Below, in pieces: positions 41,232-49,848 of a DNA stretch of 64,000 nucleotides (position 1 is the first letter of the stretch; each line of letters starts with the position of its first letter). Both the position numbers and the translations under genes were made by a program. The stretch comes from an uncultured beta proteobacterium (GTDB lineage Bacteria > Pseudomonadota > Gammaproteobacteria > Burkholderiales > Burkholderiaceae_C). The notes below the pieces were generated by a model that made no database searches, had not been told where the DNA came from, and saw only the letters and a list, made by a program, of their open reading frames with translations. The stretch is from positions 1 to 64,000 of the forward strand of contig CAJAES010000078.1 of assembly GCA_903938815.1 (NCBI GenBank). Direction: 5' to 3'.

Positions 41232-42134
41232 TCAGAGTCTAAGCGCGCGGGAGCCCAGCAGGGCTTCGGCGAACTCGGGGCCACGCTGGCCTTCCGTCAC
41301 GACCGCGTCGCAACCGACGACATCGCCGCAGGCCGGATCGGTGATGAACAGAGGGCCGCCGACGATCACACCGATGCCCCGGTTGCGCGACACCTGACGG
41401 ACTGAGGAGATGCAGTCACGCATCCAGTCGATGCGGACATGGTGCCCCGCCGACAGCCCGAGGATGTCGAACCACTCCGACTGCACGGCCTTGACAGGGT
41501 CGAGGCCGGAACCGCCGACGCCGCCGACGACGTCCCAGCCGGCACGCCGGAAGAACTCCGCCACCATCGAGGCACCCAGCGTGTGCTGTTCGCCTGGCGC
41601 TGGCAGCAGGAGGATGCGGCGACCATCGGCAGGGTGATCGACCTCGGCACCGAAGGCCGGGCTGAGTTCGCGCAGCAGCTGTTGCAGCCGCCCGACGCCG
41701 ACCGTGACATCGGTGAAATCGCAGCGGTCGTCTTCCCAGAGGCGGCCGAGCTCCCGTGCGGCCGGCCCCAGGAGCTCCAGATACAGGCGCTCCACGGGCA
41801 CACCGGCAGCGCGCAAGCCGAGAACCACCGCATGCATGGGGGTCTCGTCGGGTGCGTGGCACATGCGGGCGAAGTCGTCCAGCGCGGGCCAGACTACGGC
41901 AGCGGGCTCCGGGAGGCCCGGGGTGGCCGGGCGGTGGGCCTTGACGAGCCGCGGGATGATGTCGGATTCGAGCGTGTGCACCAGGCGCGCGATGCGCCGC
42001 TGGGCCTGGGTGGGCTCCCCGGGCGTGGCGGGCTGCGGAACACCGGAAAGGCCGAGTCTGGCCAACTGCTCCTGGCAGTCTGCCTCGTCCTCCGCCCTCT
42101 CCGGCTGAAACCTCTCGTTCGCGGACCGGTCCAT
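41232..42134 (-). CDS. ppaA: B12-binding antirepressor PpaA/AerR
   Basis: Partner of PpsR, 300 aa. A helical domain with VPVERLYLELLGPAARELGRLWEDDRCDF precedes a cobalamin-binding Rossmann domain (about 172-295), with predicted cobalt-ligating H184 in PGEQHTLGASM and GGVGGSGLD. The usual DxHxxG reads ExHxxG here. Homologues bind light-sensitive B12 and relieve PpsR repression. Start at MDRSANERF with AAAGGAG nine bases upstream. 37 bases upstream of ppsR, same strand. Confidence 0.92.
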   Translation of the reverse strand: MDRSANERFQPERAEDEADCQEQLARLGLSGVPQPATPGEPTQAQRRIARLVHTLESDIIPRLVKAHRPATPGLPEPAAVVWPALDDFARMCHAPDETPMHAVVLGLRAAGVPVERLYLELLGPAARELGRLWEDDRCDFTDVTVGVGRLQQLLRELSPAFGAEVDHPADGRRILLLPAPGEQHTLGASMVAEFFRRAGWDVVGGVGGSGLDPVKAVQSEWFDILGLSAGHHVRIDWMRDCISSVRQVSRNRGIGVIVGGPLFITDPACGDVVGCDAVVTEGQRGPEFAEALLGSRALRL

Positions 42135-42267
42135 TTGACCCAGCTCCTTTGGCGGTCGGGGGTGCATCCGGTTCGTGCACCTCCCCCACTTTTGCCGGAT
42201 TGTGAACCCGTCCGCGTGACCCGCACTCGGTATGGACCCACCCCCGGCAGATCACGGCTGCACAAAC

Positions 42268-42906
42268 TTATTGCAGGGACACGCCCGTCTTCGACTGCAG
42301 TTCCTCGCGGGTCACGCCCGGCGCCATTTCCACCACCTTCAGACCGTGCGGGGTGACGTCCAGCACCGCGAGGTCGGTGATGATGCGGTCGACCACGCCC
42401 ACGCCCGTCAGCGGCAGGGTGCAATGCGGCAGGATCTTCAGGTCGATGGTGCCGTCCTTCTTCTTCGCGACGTGCTCCATCAGCACCACGACGCTGCGCA
42501 CCCCGGCCACGAGGTCCATCGCGCCGCCCATGCCCTTGACCATCTTGCCCGGGATCATCCAGTTGGCGAGGTCGCCCTTCTCGCTGACCTGCATCGCGCC
42601 GAGGATGCTCAGGTTGATCTTGCCGCCGCGGATCATCGCGAAGCTGTCGTGGCTGCCGAAGATGCTGCTGCCCGGCAGCGTGGTGACGGTCTGCTTGCCG
42701 GCGTTGATGAGGTCGGCATCGACCTCGTCCTCGGTCGGGAACGGGCCGATACCCAGCATGCCGTTCTCGCTCTGCAGCCAGACCTCGATGTCGGCCGGCA
42801 CGAAGTTGGCCACCAGAGTGGGCAGCCCGATGCCCAGGTTGACGTAGAAACCGTCCTGCAGTTCGCGGGCCGCGCGGGCGGCCATTTCGTCATGTGTCCA
42901 GGCCAT
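42268..42906 (-). CDS. scoB: 3-oxoacid CoA-transferase subunit B
   Basis: Subunit of 212 aa. [19 protein letters not shown] and the catalytic-Glu motif [11 protein letters not shown] (about residue 46-56) are diagnostic. It transfers CoA between succinyl-CoA and 3-oxoacids such as acetoacetate or 3-oxoadipate. Two bases after scoA. Whether it is ScoB, AtoA or PcaJ cannot be told from sequence alone, but no adipate-pathway genes are near. Confidence 0.93.
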   Translation of the reverse strand: MAWTHDEMAARAARELQDGFYVNLGIGLPTLVANFVPADIEVWLQSENGMLGIGPFPTEDEVDADLINAGKQTVTTLPGSSIFGSHDSFAMIRGGKINLSILGAMQVSEKGDLANWMIPGKMVKGMGGAMDLVAGVRSVVVLMEHVAKKKDGTIDLKILPHCTLPLTGVGVVDRIITDLAVLDVTPHGLKVVEMAPGVTREELQSKTGVSLQ

Positions 42907-42908
42907 GG

Positions 42909-43616
42909 TCAGACTCCTGCCTTCTCGGTGATGGTGCGCTTCTCGATGCGCTTCTCGGGCGTGGCGTTGAGCACCAGCCGGTGCACGTAGATGCCGGGCA
43001 GGTGCACGGCGTCCGGGTCGAAGCTGCCGGTCTCGACGATCTCCTCGACCTCGACCACGCTGATGCGCCCAGCCATGATCACGGCGGGGTTGAAGTTGCG
43101 CGCCGTGCGGCGGAAGATCAGGTTGCCGCTGCGGTCGGCCTTCCAGGCCTTGGCCAGGGACACCTCGGGCGTCAGCGAATGCTCCATGACGTAGGTATGG
43201 CCGTCGAACTCGCGCAGTTCCTTGCCTTCGGCCACCAGGGTGCCGACGCCGGTGCGCGTGTAGAACGCCGGGATGCCCGCGCCGCCGGCGCGCAGCTTTT
43301 CGGCCAGCGTGCCCTGGGGCGTGAATTCCAGCGCCAGTTCGCCCGCCAGGTACTGGCGTTCGAATTCCTTGTTCTCGCCGACGTAGCTGGAGATCATCTT
43401 GCTGATCTGGCGGGTCTCGAGCAGCTTGCCGAGGCCGAAGCCGTCGACGCCCGCGTTGTTGGAAATGACGGTCAGGTCGCGCTTGCCGCTGCCGCGCAGG
43501 GCATCGATCAGGGCTTCGGGAATGCCGCACAGGCCGAAGCCGCCGACGGCAAGCAACTGGCCGTCGCGGACGATGCCGTCCAGCGCCGCTGCAGCACTGG
43601 GGAACAGCTTGTTCAT
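42909..43616 (-). CDS. scoA: 3-oxoacid CoA-transferase subunit A
   Basis: Subunit of 235 aa. [33 protein letters not shown] and the [16 protein letters not shown] loop identify it. Pairs with the following scoB; metabolism of ketone bodies or other 3-oxoacids. ATG chosen with GGAGA upstream. The 90-base divergent region before it has palindromic elements. Confidence 0.93.
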   Translation of the reverse strand: MNKLFPSAAAALDGIVRDGQLLAVGGFGLCGIPEALIDALRGSGKRDLTVISNNAGVDGFGLGKLLETRQISKMISSYVGENKEFERQYLAGELALEFTPQGTLAEKLRAGGAGIPAFYTRTGVGTLVAEGKELREFDGHTYVMEHSLTPEVSLAKAWKADRSGNLIFRRTARNFNPAVIMAGRISVVEVEEIVETGSFDPDAVHLPGIYVHRLVLNATPEKRIEKRTITEKAGV

Positions 43617-43656
43617 GCGTGAGATCTCCATTGGGCGAGAATGCGAGCGTACTGCG

Positions 43657-43695
43657 TAATGCATTAAGTAGTCTTTACGTCAAATCGCTTAATGG
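43657..43695. promoter_or_regulatory. Palindromic elements between scoA and a thioesterase gene
   Basis: TAATGCATTA (43657-43666) is a perfect 10-base palindrome, and CATTAAG (43662-43668) with CTTAATG (43689-43695) forms an inverted repeat 20 bases apart. They lie between divergent genes and may be an operator. The regulator is not known; the nearby PAS-LuxR gene is one candidate. Confidence 0.4.
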
Positions 43696-43706
43696 AGGGC
43701 ACGGGG

Positions 43707-44117
43707 ATGGCGCTGATGGAGATGCTGGCTGGCGTGCTGGACGATGTGACGGCACCCTTCGTGAAGACGCTCGGCCTGAGCCTGGTGGCCGCCGATCCGA
43801 AGCAGGTCACGCTGCGCATGCCCGTCACGCCCGCCCTGGTGCACGGCGGTGGGGTGGTGTGTGGCCAGGCGCTGATGGCGGCGGCCGACACGGCGATGAT
43901 CCTGGCGGTGGCCGCGAGCCTCGGGGAGTTCCGGCCCATGACGACGGTGCAGCTGCAGACCAGCTTCCTGAAGCCCGTGCCCGGCAACGCCACCGAGGTC
44001 CGCGTGGTCTGCACTCTTCTGCGGCGGGGCAAGTCGCTGGCGTTCGGCGAGATCGAACTGCTGACCCCCGAGGGCCAGCTGGCGGCGCACGCCACCACCA
44101 CCTACGCCCTGCTTTGA
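43707..44117 (+). CDS. PaaI-family hotdog thioesterase
   Basis: Hotdog-fold protein of 136 aa. LVHGGGVVCGQALMAAADTAM and TVQLQTSFLKPVPG are the family marks. Likely hydrolyses acyl- or aryl-CoA. The start is the second ATG (MALMEML), with GGAGG eight bases upstream; an earlier ATG (43692) has no ribosome site. Its TGA overlaps the TTG start of the next gene. Confidence 0.9.
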   Translation: MALMEMLAGVLDDVTAPFVKTLGLSLVAADPKQVTLRMPVTPALVHGGGVVCGQALMAAADTAMILAVAASLGEFRPMTTVQLQTSFLKPVPGNATEVRVVCTLLRRGKSLAFGEIELLTPEGQLAAHATTTYALL

Positions 44118-44665
44118 ACACCGGGCCGGTGGATTACCGGACGGCCTTCGAGCTGGCGCCGATCGGCCTCGTGCTGTCGCGCCAGCGCCTCATGGTGGAC
44201 GTGAACCGCGAGGTGCTGGCGATGTTCGGCGCTGACCGTTCGCAGTTGGTCGGGCAGTCCTTCGGCGTGCTGTACCCGACGGCCGAGGAGTTCGAGCGGA
44301 CGGGCGAGCGCATCACCGCCCGGCTGGACGCCAGCGGCCGCTATGCCGACGACCGGGTCATGAAACGCATGAACGGCGAACTCTTCTGGTGCCACGTGAC
44401 CGGCCGCGCCCTGGACCCGGCGGCGCCGCACGCGGCCGGCATCTGGAGCTTCGAGGACCTGTCCTCGCGCCGGGTGCTCAAGGTGGACCTGACCCCGCGC
44501 GAACGCGAGATCGCAGCGCTGCTGGTGGACGGTCTCACCAGCAAGGGCATCGGCAAGCGGCTGACCATCAGCCCCCGCACCGTGGATGTCTACCGCGCGC
44601 GGCTGATGCGCAAGCTCGGGGCGTCCGGCACCACGGACCTGGTGCACAAGCTGCTGTCAGGCTGA
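44114..44665 (+). CDS. PAS-LuxR family transcriptional regulator
   Basis: Protein of 183 aa: one PAS domain (about 8-115; DYRTAFELAPIGLVLSRQRL) and a C-terminal LuxR helix-turn-helix (DLTPREREIAALLVDGLTSKGIGKRL...TVDVYRARLMRKL). It lacks a receiver domain, so it is not a standard response regulator. The start is a TTG overlapping the thioesterase TGA (TTGA) or a GTG five codons later; neither has a strong ribosome site, which suggests coupled translation. Ligand and targets unknown. Confidence 0.85.
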   Translation: MNTGPVDYRTAFELAPIGLVLSRQRLMVDVNREVLAMFGADRSQLVGQSFGVLYPTAEEFERTGERITARLDASGRYADDRVMKRMNGELFWCHVTGRALDPAAPHAAGIWSFEDLSSRRVLKVDLTPREREIAALLVDGLTSKGIGKRLTISPRTVDVYRARLMRKLGASGTTDLVHKLLSG

Positions 44666-44744
44666 CCGCAGCCCAGCACGGCGCGGCCACCGAATCATCA
44701 AGAGCGGCGGCCCGTCGCCAGCACCGGCCCCTACACTGCGGCGC

Positions 44745-45416
44745 ATGATCATCGTCCACCACCTGGAAAACTCCCGCTCGCAGCGCGTGCTGTGGCTGCT
44801 CGAGGAACTCGGCCTGCCGTACGAGGTGAAGCGCTACGCGCGCGATCCCAAGACGATGCTGGCGCCGCCGGAGCTGATGAAGGTGCACCCGCTCGGCAAG
44901 TCGCCCGTCATCACCGACGTCGACATCGCCGTGGCCGAGTCCGGCGCCATCGTCGAGTATCTCGTCGACACCTATGGCCAGGGTCGCCTGAAGCCGGCCG
45001 CGGGCACGCCGGAGCATCGGCAATACGTGTACTGGCTGCACTTCTCCGAAGGCAGCGCCATGCCGCCGCTGCTGATGAAGCTCATCTTCGACAAGGTGCG
45101 CAGCGCCAAGGTGCCGTTCTTCATCCGGCCGGTCGTCAAGGGCGTGGCAGACCAGGTCACGAAGGGCTTCATCGCCCCGAACCTGCTGCGCCAGTTCGTC
45201 TTCATGGAGTCCGAACTCGCGGAGCGGCCCTGGTTCGCCGGCACCGAATTCAGCGCCGCCGACATCCAGATGAGCTTCCCGCTCGAGGCGGCGCAGGCCC
45301 GCGCCGGCATGGACACGGCCTACCCCAAGCTGACCGACTGGCTGGCGCGCATCCATTCCCGCCCTGCCTACCAGCGCGCCCTGAAGCGCGGCGGCCCCTA
45401 CAGGATCCTGGACTGA
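44745..45416 (+). CDS. Glutathione S-transferase
   Basis: Protein of 223 aa. Thioredoxin-like N-terminal domain (1-80: MIIVHHLENSRSQRVLWLLEELGLPYEV, then GKSPVITD and AESGAIVEYL) and an all-alpha C-terminal domain (about 90-220) with FAGTEFSAADIQMSFPLE. Conjugates glutathione to electrophiles; the class is uncertain. It ends one base before the convergent thioesterase stop. Confidence 0.93.
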   Translation: MIIVHHLENSRSQRVLWLLEELGLPYEVKRYARDPKTMLAPPELMKVHPLGKSPVITDVDIAVAESGAIVEYLVDTYGQGRLKPAAGTPEHRQYVYWLHFSEGSAMPPLLMKLIFDKVRSAKVPFFIRPVVKGVADQVTKGFIAPNLLRQFVFMESELAERPWFAGTEFSAADIQMSFPLEAAQARAGMDTAYPKLTDWLARIHSRPAYQRALKRGGPYRILD

Positions 45417-45417
45417 T

Positions 45418-45837
45418 CTACTCGACGAGCGCCCGCAGCCAATCGGGCATCGGCGCCGACTTCTGGGCCTTGAAGTCGGTCCAGACGGTCTTGGACCCGC
45501 CTTCGGCATAGACCACGCCGGGAGCGTCGGCACGTTCCAGCGTCACGTAGGTGTCGAAGCTGCTGCGGCCGGGGTTGGCCACGTAGTGCCGGGCCCGGAT
45601 GTCGCCCGGAAACTCAAGCTGGCGGATGAAGTTGCAGAAGGCGTTCACGATGACCGGGCCGCAGCCCTGGGGGTCCGGCCGGGCGCCGACGGCGTAGAGC
45701 CACTCGAGGCGTGCGATCTCGATGTAGCGGAAGTAGAGCGTGTTGTTGACATGGCCCATCGCTTCCATGTCGCCCCAGCGAATGGGAATCACCATCTCGT
45801 GGGTGAGCTTCTTCTGCTCGGGAACGGTGAAGCGCAT
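45418..45837 (-). CDS. 4HBT-family acyl-CoA thioesterase
   Basis: Hotdog-fold protein of 139 aa. IRWGDMEAMGHVNNTLYFRYIE carries the conserved Asp of 4-hydroxybenzoyl-CoA thioesterase-like proteins, and the sheet ends with VYAEGGSKTVWTDF. Likely acyl-CoA hydrolase. Eleven bases after yceH on the same strand. Substrate unknown. Confidence 0.9.
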   Translation of the reverse strand: MRFTVPEQKKLTHEMVIPIRWGDMEAMGHVNNTLYFRYIEIARLEWLYAVGARPDPQGCGPVIVNAFCNFIRQLEFPGDIRARHYVANPGRSSFDTYVTLERADAPGVVYAEGGSKTVWTDFKAQKSAPMPDWLRALVE

Positions 45838-45848
45838 GCCCTGCCCCG

Positions 45849-46490
45849 TCAGGATGCGATGCCGAGTTCGGCCGCCATGCGGTGCACCAGCACGCGCAGA
45901 GATTCGATCTCGCCGGCCTGGCGCGCGAGCTCCGCCTTCAGCGCGGACAACTCGCCCGCGCTGACATCGTCGGTCGCGGCGGCCGGGCCGGCAGCGGCGG
46001 CCACCTCGCCGCACAGCAGGTGCGCCCAGCGTGCCTCGCGGGCGCCGGCGGCACGCGCGAGCTTCACCACGCGCGGCGGGTCCTTCACGGCGAGCTCGTC
46101 CAGGAACCCCTCCACCGACGAGATGTCGGCGAAACGGTGCAGGCGCTCGCAGTTCAGGCGCAACTCAGCCGCCGTCTGCGGGCCGCGCAGCATCAGCACC
46201 GTCAGGATGGCGACCGCCGCCGACGGCACGCCCAGCACGCGTGCCGTGTTGTGCTCGAACTTCACCACGCGGCTGCCGCTGCCCTCGTACACCAGGCTCA
46301 GGGCCTTCAGCCCGTCGACCGCCGTCAGGACCTCGGCGTCGGTGGCCTCGATGACGGGGCTGCGCGCCGTCTTCTGGTTGCAGCCCGCCACCAGCGCGTT
46401 CAGCGACAGCGGGTAGGTGTCCGGCACGGTGGCCTGCTTCTCGACGAGCACGCCCAGGACGCGCGCCTCCAGCGGGGTCAGCAGCCTCAT
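45849..46490 (-). CDS. YceH family protein (DUF480)
   Basis: Protein of 213 aa matching YceH/DUF480: LTPLEARVLGVLVEKQATVPDTYPLSLNALV (a winged-helix-like N-terminus) and the second winged-helix-like repeat LRGPQTAAELRLNCERLHRF. The last 35 residues form a leucine-rich coiled coil. Function unknown. Between the SDR and the thioesterase, same strand. Confidence 0.9.
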   Translation of the reverse strand: MRLLTPLEARVLGVLVEKQATVPDTYPLSLNALVAGCNQKTARSPVIEATDAEVLTAVDGLKALSLVYEGSGSRVVKFEHNTARVLGVPSAAVAILTVLMLRGPQTAAELRLNCERLHRFADISSVEGFLDELAVKDPPRVVKLARAAGAREARWAHLLCGEVAAAAGPAAATDDVSAGELSALKAELARQAGEIESLRVLVHRMAAELGIAS

Positions 46491-46494
46491 GCGC

Positions 46495-47277
46495 TCAGAC
46501 GCCGAACCCGTCGTCGGCGGAGATGATGGCGCCGTTGACGAAATGGCTCTCGTTGGCGCACAGCATCATCAGCACCGCGTCCAGGTCCTTCGGCTGGCCG
46601 ACGCGCTTGCGCGGCAGCATCTGCACCAGCTTCTGGCCGGCTTCGGTCTGCCAGTGGTGGTGGTTGATCTCGGTGTCGATGTAGCCCGGGCACAGCGCGT
46701 TCACGTTGATGCCGTAGCGGCCCCACTCCAGCGCCATGGCGCGGGTCATGTGGATCACCGCCGCCTTGCTCATGGCGTAGACGCCGATCTGCCCCAGCAC
46801 CCGCAGGCCGGCCATCGACGCGACGTTGACGATGCGCCCGCCGGTGAACGTGCCCGGCGCCGCGCCGCGCGAGCGGGCGATCATGCGCTTGCCCACTTCC
46901 TGCGCGACGAAGAACGCGCCGCGCGTGTTGATGTCCATGACGTAATCGAAATCCTCGGGCGTCACGTCGATCAGCTTCTGCGTGGTGCTGACGCCGGAGT
47001 TGTTGACGAGGATGTCGATGGTGCCCATCTCGGTCTCGGCGTGGGCCACCGCGGCCTTGATGCTGTCGGGGTCGGTGACGTCGAGCGTGACCACGTGGGC
47101 GTCGCCGCCGTCGGCCTCGATCTCGGCGCGCAGGGTCTTCAGGCGATCCATGCGGCGAGCGGCCAGCACCACGCCCGCGCCCGCCTTGGCCAGGGTGCGG
47201 GCGAACTGGGCACCCAGGCCGCCCGAGGCGCCGGTGACCAGCGCGACGCGCCCGGACAGGTCGATGTCGTAGCCCAT
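46495..47277 (-). CDS. Short-chain dehydrogenase/reductase
   Basis: Classical SDR of 260 aa, NAD(P)-binding GASGGLGAQFA (about 17-27), NNSG motif, catalytic Ser in NVASMAG and the YAMSK Tyr/Lys pair. Probably oxidises or reduces a hydroxyacyl or secondary alcohol substrate; the acyl-CoA neighbours suggest a hydroxyacyl-CoA. The ATG has GGAGAAGA upstream and is divergent from the ETF oxidoreductase gene. Upstream of yceH by four bases. Confidence 0.92.
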   Translation of the reverse strand: MGYDIDLSGRVALVTGASGGLGAQFARTLAKAGAGVVLAARRMDRLKTLRAEIEADGGDAHVVTLDVTDPDSIKAAVAHAETEMGTIDILVNNSGVSTTQKLIDVTPEDFDYVMDINTRGAFFVAQEVGKRMIARSRGAAPGTFTGGRIVNVASMAGLRVLGQIGVYAMSKAAVIHMTRAMALEWGRYGINVNALCPGYIDTEINHHHWQTEAGQKLVQMLPRKRVGQPKDLDAVLMMLCANESHFVNGAIISADDGFGV

Positions 47278-47363
47278 GTCTTCTTCTCCAGAGAACTGCA
47301 CCTAATGATGCGGGAAACGATAGCACGCGCCCTCCTAGAATCATCGCCACAGGAGTGACACGC

Positions 47364-49034
47364 ATGACATCGCAGGAACTGCTCGCGCAACACGGCCCGC
47401 GCGAAGCCATGGAATACGACGTGGTGGTCGTCGGTGCCGGCCCCGCAGGCCTGGCCACGGCCATTCGCCTGAAGCAACTGAACCCGGAAACCTCGGTTGT
47501 GGTGCTGGAGAAGGGCTCCGAGCCCGGCGCCCACATTCTGTCGGGCGCGGTGATGGACCCGCGTGCCATCACCGAACTCTTCCCCGACTGGAAGGAGCGC
47601 GGCGCGCCGCTGAACCAGGCCGTGACCGAGGACGAGGTCCTGTTCCTGGACGCCACCGGCGCCAGGCGCACGCCGCAGTGGCTGATCCCGGGCTGCCTGC
47701 ACAACCACGGCAACTACGTCATCAGCCTGGGCGCAGTCAGCAAGTGGCTGGGCGAGCAGGCCGAGGCCCTGGGCGTCGAGATCTTTCCCGGCTTCACGGC
47801 GGCCGAAGTGCTGTACGCCGAAGACGGCTCGGTGCGCGGTGTTGCCACGGGCAACCTCGGCATCGGCAAGGACGGCGAGCCCCACGGCGGCTTCCAGCTC
47901 GGCATGGAACTGGTGGGCAAGTACACGGTGTTCGCCGAAGGCGCGCGCGGCCACCTGGGCAAGCAGCTCATCGCCCGGTTCGCGCTCGACAAGGGCCGGG
48001 ACCCTCAGAGCTACGCCATCGGCGTGAAGGAGCTTTGGGAGATCGACCCCGCCAAGGCCAGGCCCGGCCTCGTCGTGCATACCGCGGGCTGGCCGATGGA
48101 CCAGCAGACCTATGGCGGCGGCTTCCTGTATCACCTGGAGGGAAACCAGGTCACGCTGGGCTTCGTCACGGGCCTGGATTACCAGAACCCCTGGATCAGC
48201 CCCTTCGAGGAAATGCAGCGCTGGAAGGCGCACCCGGCCATCCGGGCGCACCTGGAAGGCGGCAAGCGAATCGGCTACGGCGCGCGCGCCATCACGGCAG
48301 GCGGCCTGCTGAGCCTGCCCAAGCTGGTATTCCCGGGCGGCGCCCTGGTGGGCTGCGATGCCGGCACGCTGAACGCCGCGCGCATCAAGGGCAGCCACGC
48401 CGCCATCAAGACGGGCATGCTCGTGGCCGAGGCGATCGTGCCCGCGCTGGCTGCCGGCCGCAGCGGCGATGAGCTCTCCGCCTACCCGGAGGCCTTCGAC
48501 AAGAGCTGGCTGCACGAGGAACTGAACACCAGCCGCAACTTCAAGCAGTGGTTCAAGCAGGGCAACCTGGTCGGCACCCTGATGACAGGCATCGAGCAGT
48601 GGCTGTTGCCCAAGCTGGGCCTGAAGAGCCCGCCCTGGACCATCCACCGCAAGACGCCGGACCACGTGCGCATGCACGCGGCCTCGGCGTGCGAACCCAT
48701 CCACTACCCCAAGCCGGATGGCCGGATCACCTTCGACCGCCTGAGCTCGGTGTTCATCAGCAACACCAACCATGAAGAGAACCAGCCGGCGCACCTGACG
48801 CTCAAGGACGCATCGGTGCCGGTGGCTATCAACCTGTCGCGCTACGCGGGCCCGGAGAGCCGCTACTGCCCGGCCGGCGTCTACGAGTACGTCAACACCG
48901 ACGGCCAGGACCGCCTGGTGATCAACGCCCAGAACTGCGTGCACTGCAAGACCTGCGACATCAAGGATCCGACGCAGAACATCGCCTGGGTCACGCCCGA
49001 AGGCGGCGGCGGGCCCAACTACGCGGGGATGTGA
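47364..49034 (+). CDS. Electron-transfer flavoprotein-ubiquinone oxidoreductase
   Basis: Transfers electrons from acyl-CoA dehydrogenases, via ETF, to ubiquinone. 556 aa. FAD-binding VVVVGAGPAGLATAIRLKQ (about 19-37), membrane-associated region near GGGFLYHLEGNQVTLGF, and the 4Fe-4S cluster cysteines in SRYCPAGVYEY and NCVHCKTCDIKDP near the C-terminus. Start ATG with AGGAG eight bases upstream; a GTG three codons earlier is less likely. Confidence 0.96.
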   Translation: MTSQELLAQHGPREAMEYDVVVVGAGPAGLATAIRLKQLNPETSVVVLEKGSEPGAHILSGAVMDPRAITELFPDWKERGAPLNQAVTEDEVLFLDATGARRTPQWLIPGCLHNHGNYVISLGAVSKWLGEQAEALGVEIFPGFTAAEVLYAEDGSVRGVATGNLGIGKDGEPHGGFQLGMELVGKYTVFAEGARGHLGKQLIARFALDKGRDPQSYAIGVKELWEIDPAKARPGLVVHTAGWPMDQQTYGGGFLYHLEGNQVTLGFVTGLDYQNPWISPFEEMQRWKAHPAIRAHLEGGKRIGYGARAITAGGLLSLPKLVFPGGALVGCDAGTLNAARIKGSHAAIKTGMLVAEAIVPALAAGRSGDELSAYPEAFDKSWLHEELNTSRNFKQWFKQGNLVGTLMTGIEQWLLPKLGLKSPPWTIHRKTPDHVRMHAASACEPIHYPKPDGRITFDRLSSVFISNTNHEENQPAHLTLKDASVPVAINLSRYAGPESRYCPAGVYEYVNTDGQDRLVINAQNCVHCKTCDIKDPTQNIAWVTPEGGGGPNYAGM

Positions 49035-49040
49035 GCCTGG

Positions 49041-49061
49041 CGCTGCCGCGCCCCGGCAGCG
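49041..49061. terminator. Possible bidirectional terminator
   Basis: CGCTGCC, 7-base loop, GGCAGCG: a 7-bp stem between the convergent ETF oxidoreductase and hydratase-like genes. No T-run. Confidence 0.45.
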
Positions 49062-49062
49062 G

Positions 49063-49839
49063 TCAGTTTCGGGCCCAGTCCGGTGGCCGCTTCTCGATGA
49101 AGGCCTGCACGCCTTCCAGAGCCGAGGCCTCCATCATGTTGCAGGCCATGGTGCGGCCGGCGTCGGCATAGGCGGCCTCGATGCCGGTCTCCAGCTGGCG
49201 GTAGAACAGGCCCTTGCCGGCCGCGATGGCGGCCCGGGGCTTGGCGACGATGCTGGCCACCAGCCGGTCCACCTCGGCGGCCACTGCGTCGGGTTCGGCC
49301 ACGCGGTTGACAAGACCCTTCTCGCGCGCCTGCTCGGCCGAGATGAACTCGCCCGTGACCAGCATCTCGAAGGCGGCCTTGCGCGACAGGTTGCGGCTCA
49401 GCGCGACGCTGGGCGTGCTGCAGAACAGGCCGAGATTGACGCCGCTGACGGCGAACCGCGCATCGCGCGCGGCCACGGCCAGGTCGCACATCGCCACCAG
49501 CTGGCACCCTGCCGCCGTGGCGATGCCCTGCACCTGCGCGATCACCGGCACCGGCAGTCGCTGGACCGTCATCATCATGCGGCCGCACTGGGCGAAGAGC
49601 CGCTCGTAGTAGCCCAGCGAGGGCTCGGCCCGCATTTCCTTGAGGTCGTGGCCGGCACAGAAGGCCTTGCCCGCGGCGCGGATCACCACCACCCGCGCGG
49701 CAGCGTCCGCCGCCACGCGGTCGAGTGCCGACTGCAGCGCCTCGAGCATCGCTTCCGACAGCGAGTTGAAGGCCGCCGGCCGGTTCAGGGTCAGCGTGAC
49801 CACGCCGCGATCGTCCATCTCGTGCAGCACGAGGTCCAT
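49063..49839 (-). CDS. Enoyl-CoA hydratase/isomerase family protein, ECHDC3-like
   Basis: Crotonase-fold protein of 258 aa. FCAGHDLKEM is the oxyanion-hole region. Both catalytic Glu positions of classical hydratases appear replaced: AAGCQLVAMCDLAV has Gln where CEL is usual, and GVNLGLFCSTPSVALSR lacks the Glu of EINLGIIPGAGG. This matches the ECHDC3 subgroup, so hydratase activity is doubtful. Nine bases after the acyl-CoA synthetase gene. Confidence 0.88.
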   Translation of the reverse strand: MDLVLHEMDDRGVVTLTLNRPAAFNSLSEAMLEALQSALDRVAADAAARVVVIRAAGKAFCAGHDLKEMRAEPSLGYYERLFAQCGRMMMTVQRLPVPVIAQVQGIATAAGCQLVAMCDLAVAARDARFAVSGVNLGLFCSTPSVALSRNLSRKAAFEMLVTGEFISAEQAREKGLVNRVAEPDAVAAEVDRLVASIVAKPRAAIAAGKGLFYRQLETGIEAAYADAGRTMACNMMEASALEGVQAFIEKRPPDWARN

Positions 49840-49848
49840 GTCGGTCTC

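Noticed and set aside
42135..42267. PpsR operator upstream of ppaA
   Set aside because: TGT triplets in this gap are not followed by ACA at 12 bases; no match found.
43619..44113. In-frame upstream extension of the PAS-LuxR gene
   Set aside because: It runs antiparallel in frame content to the thioesterase coding sequence with no domain; the TTG or GTG start near 44114-44129 is better.
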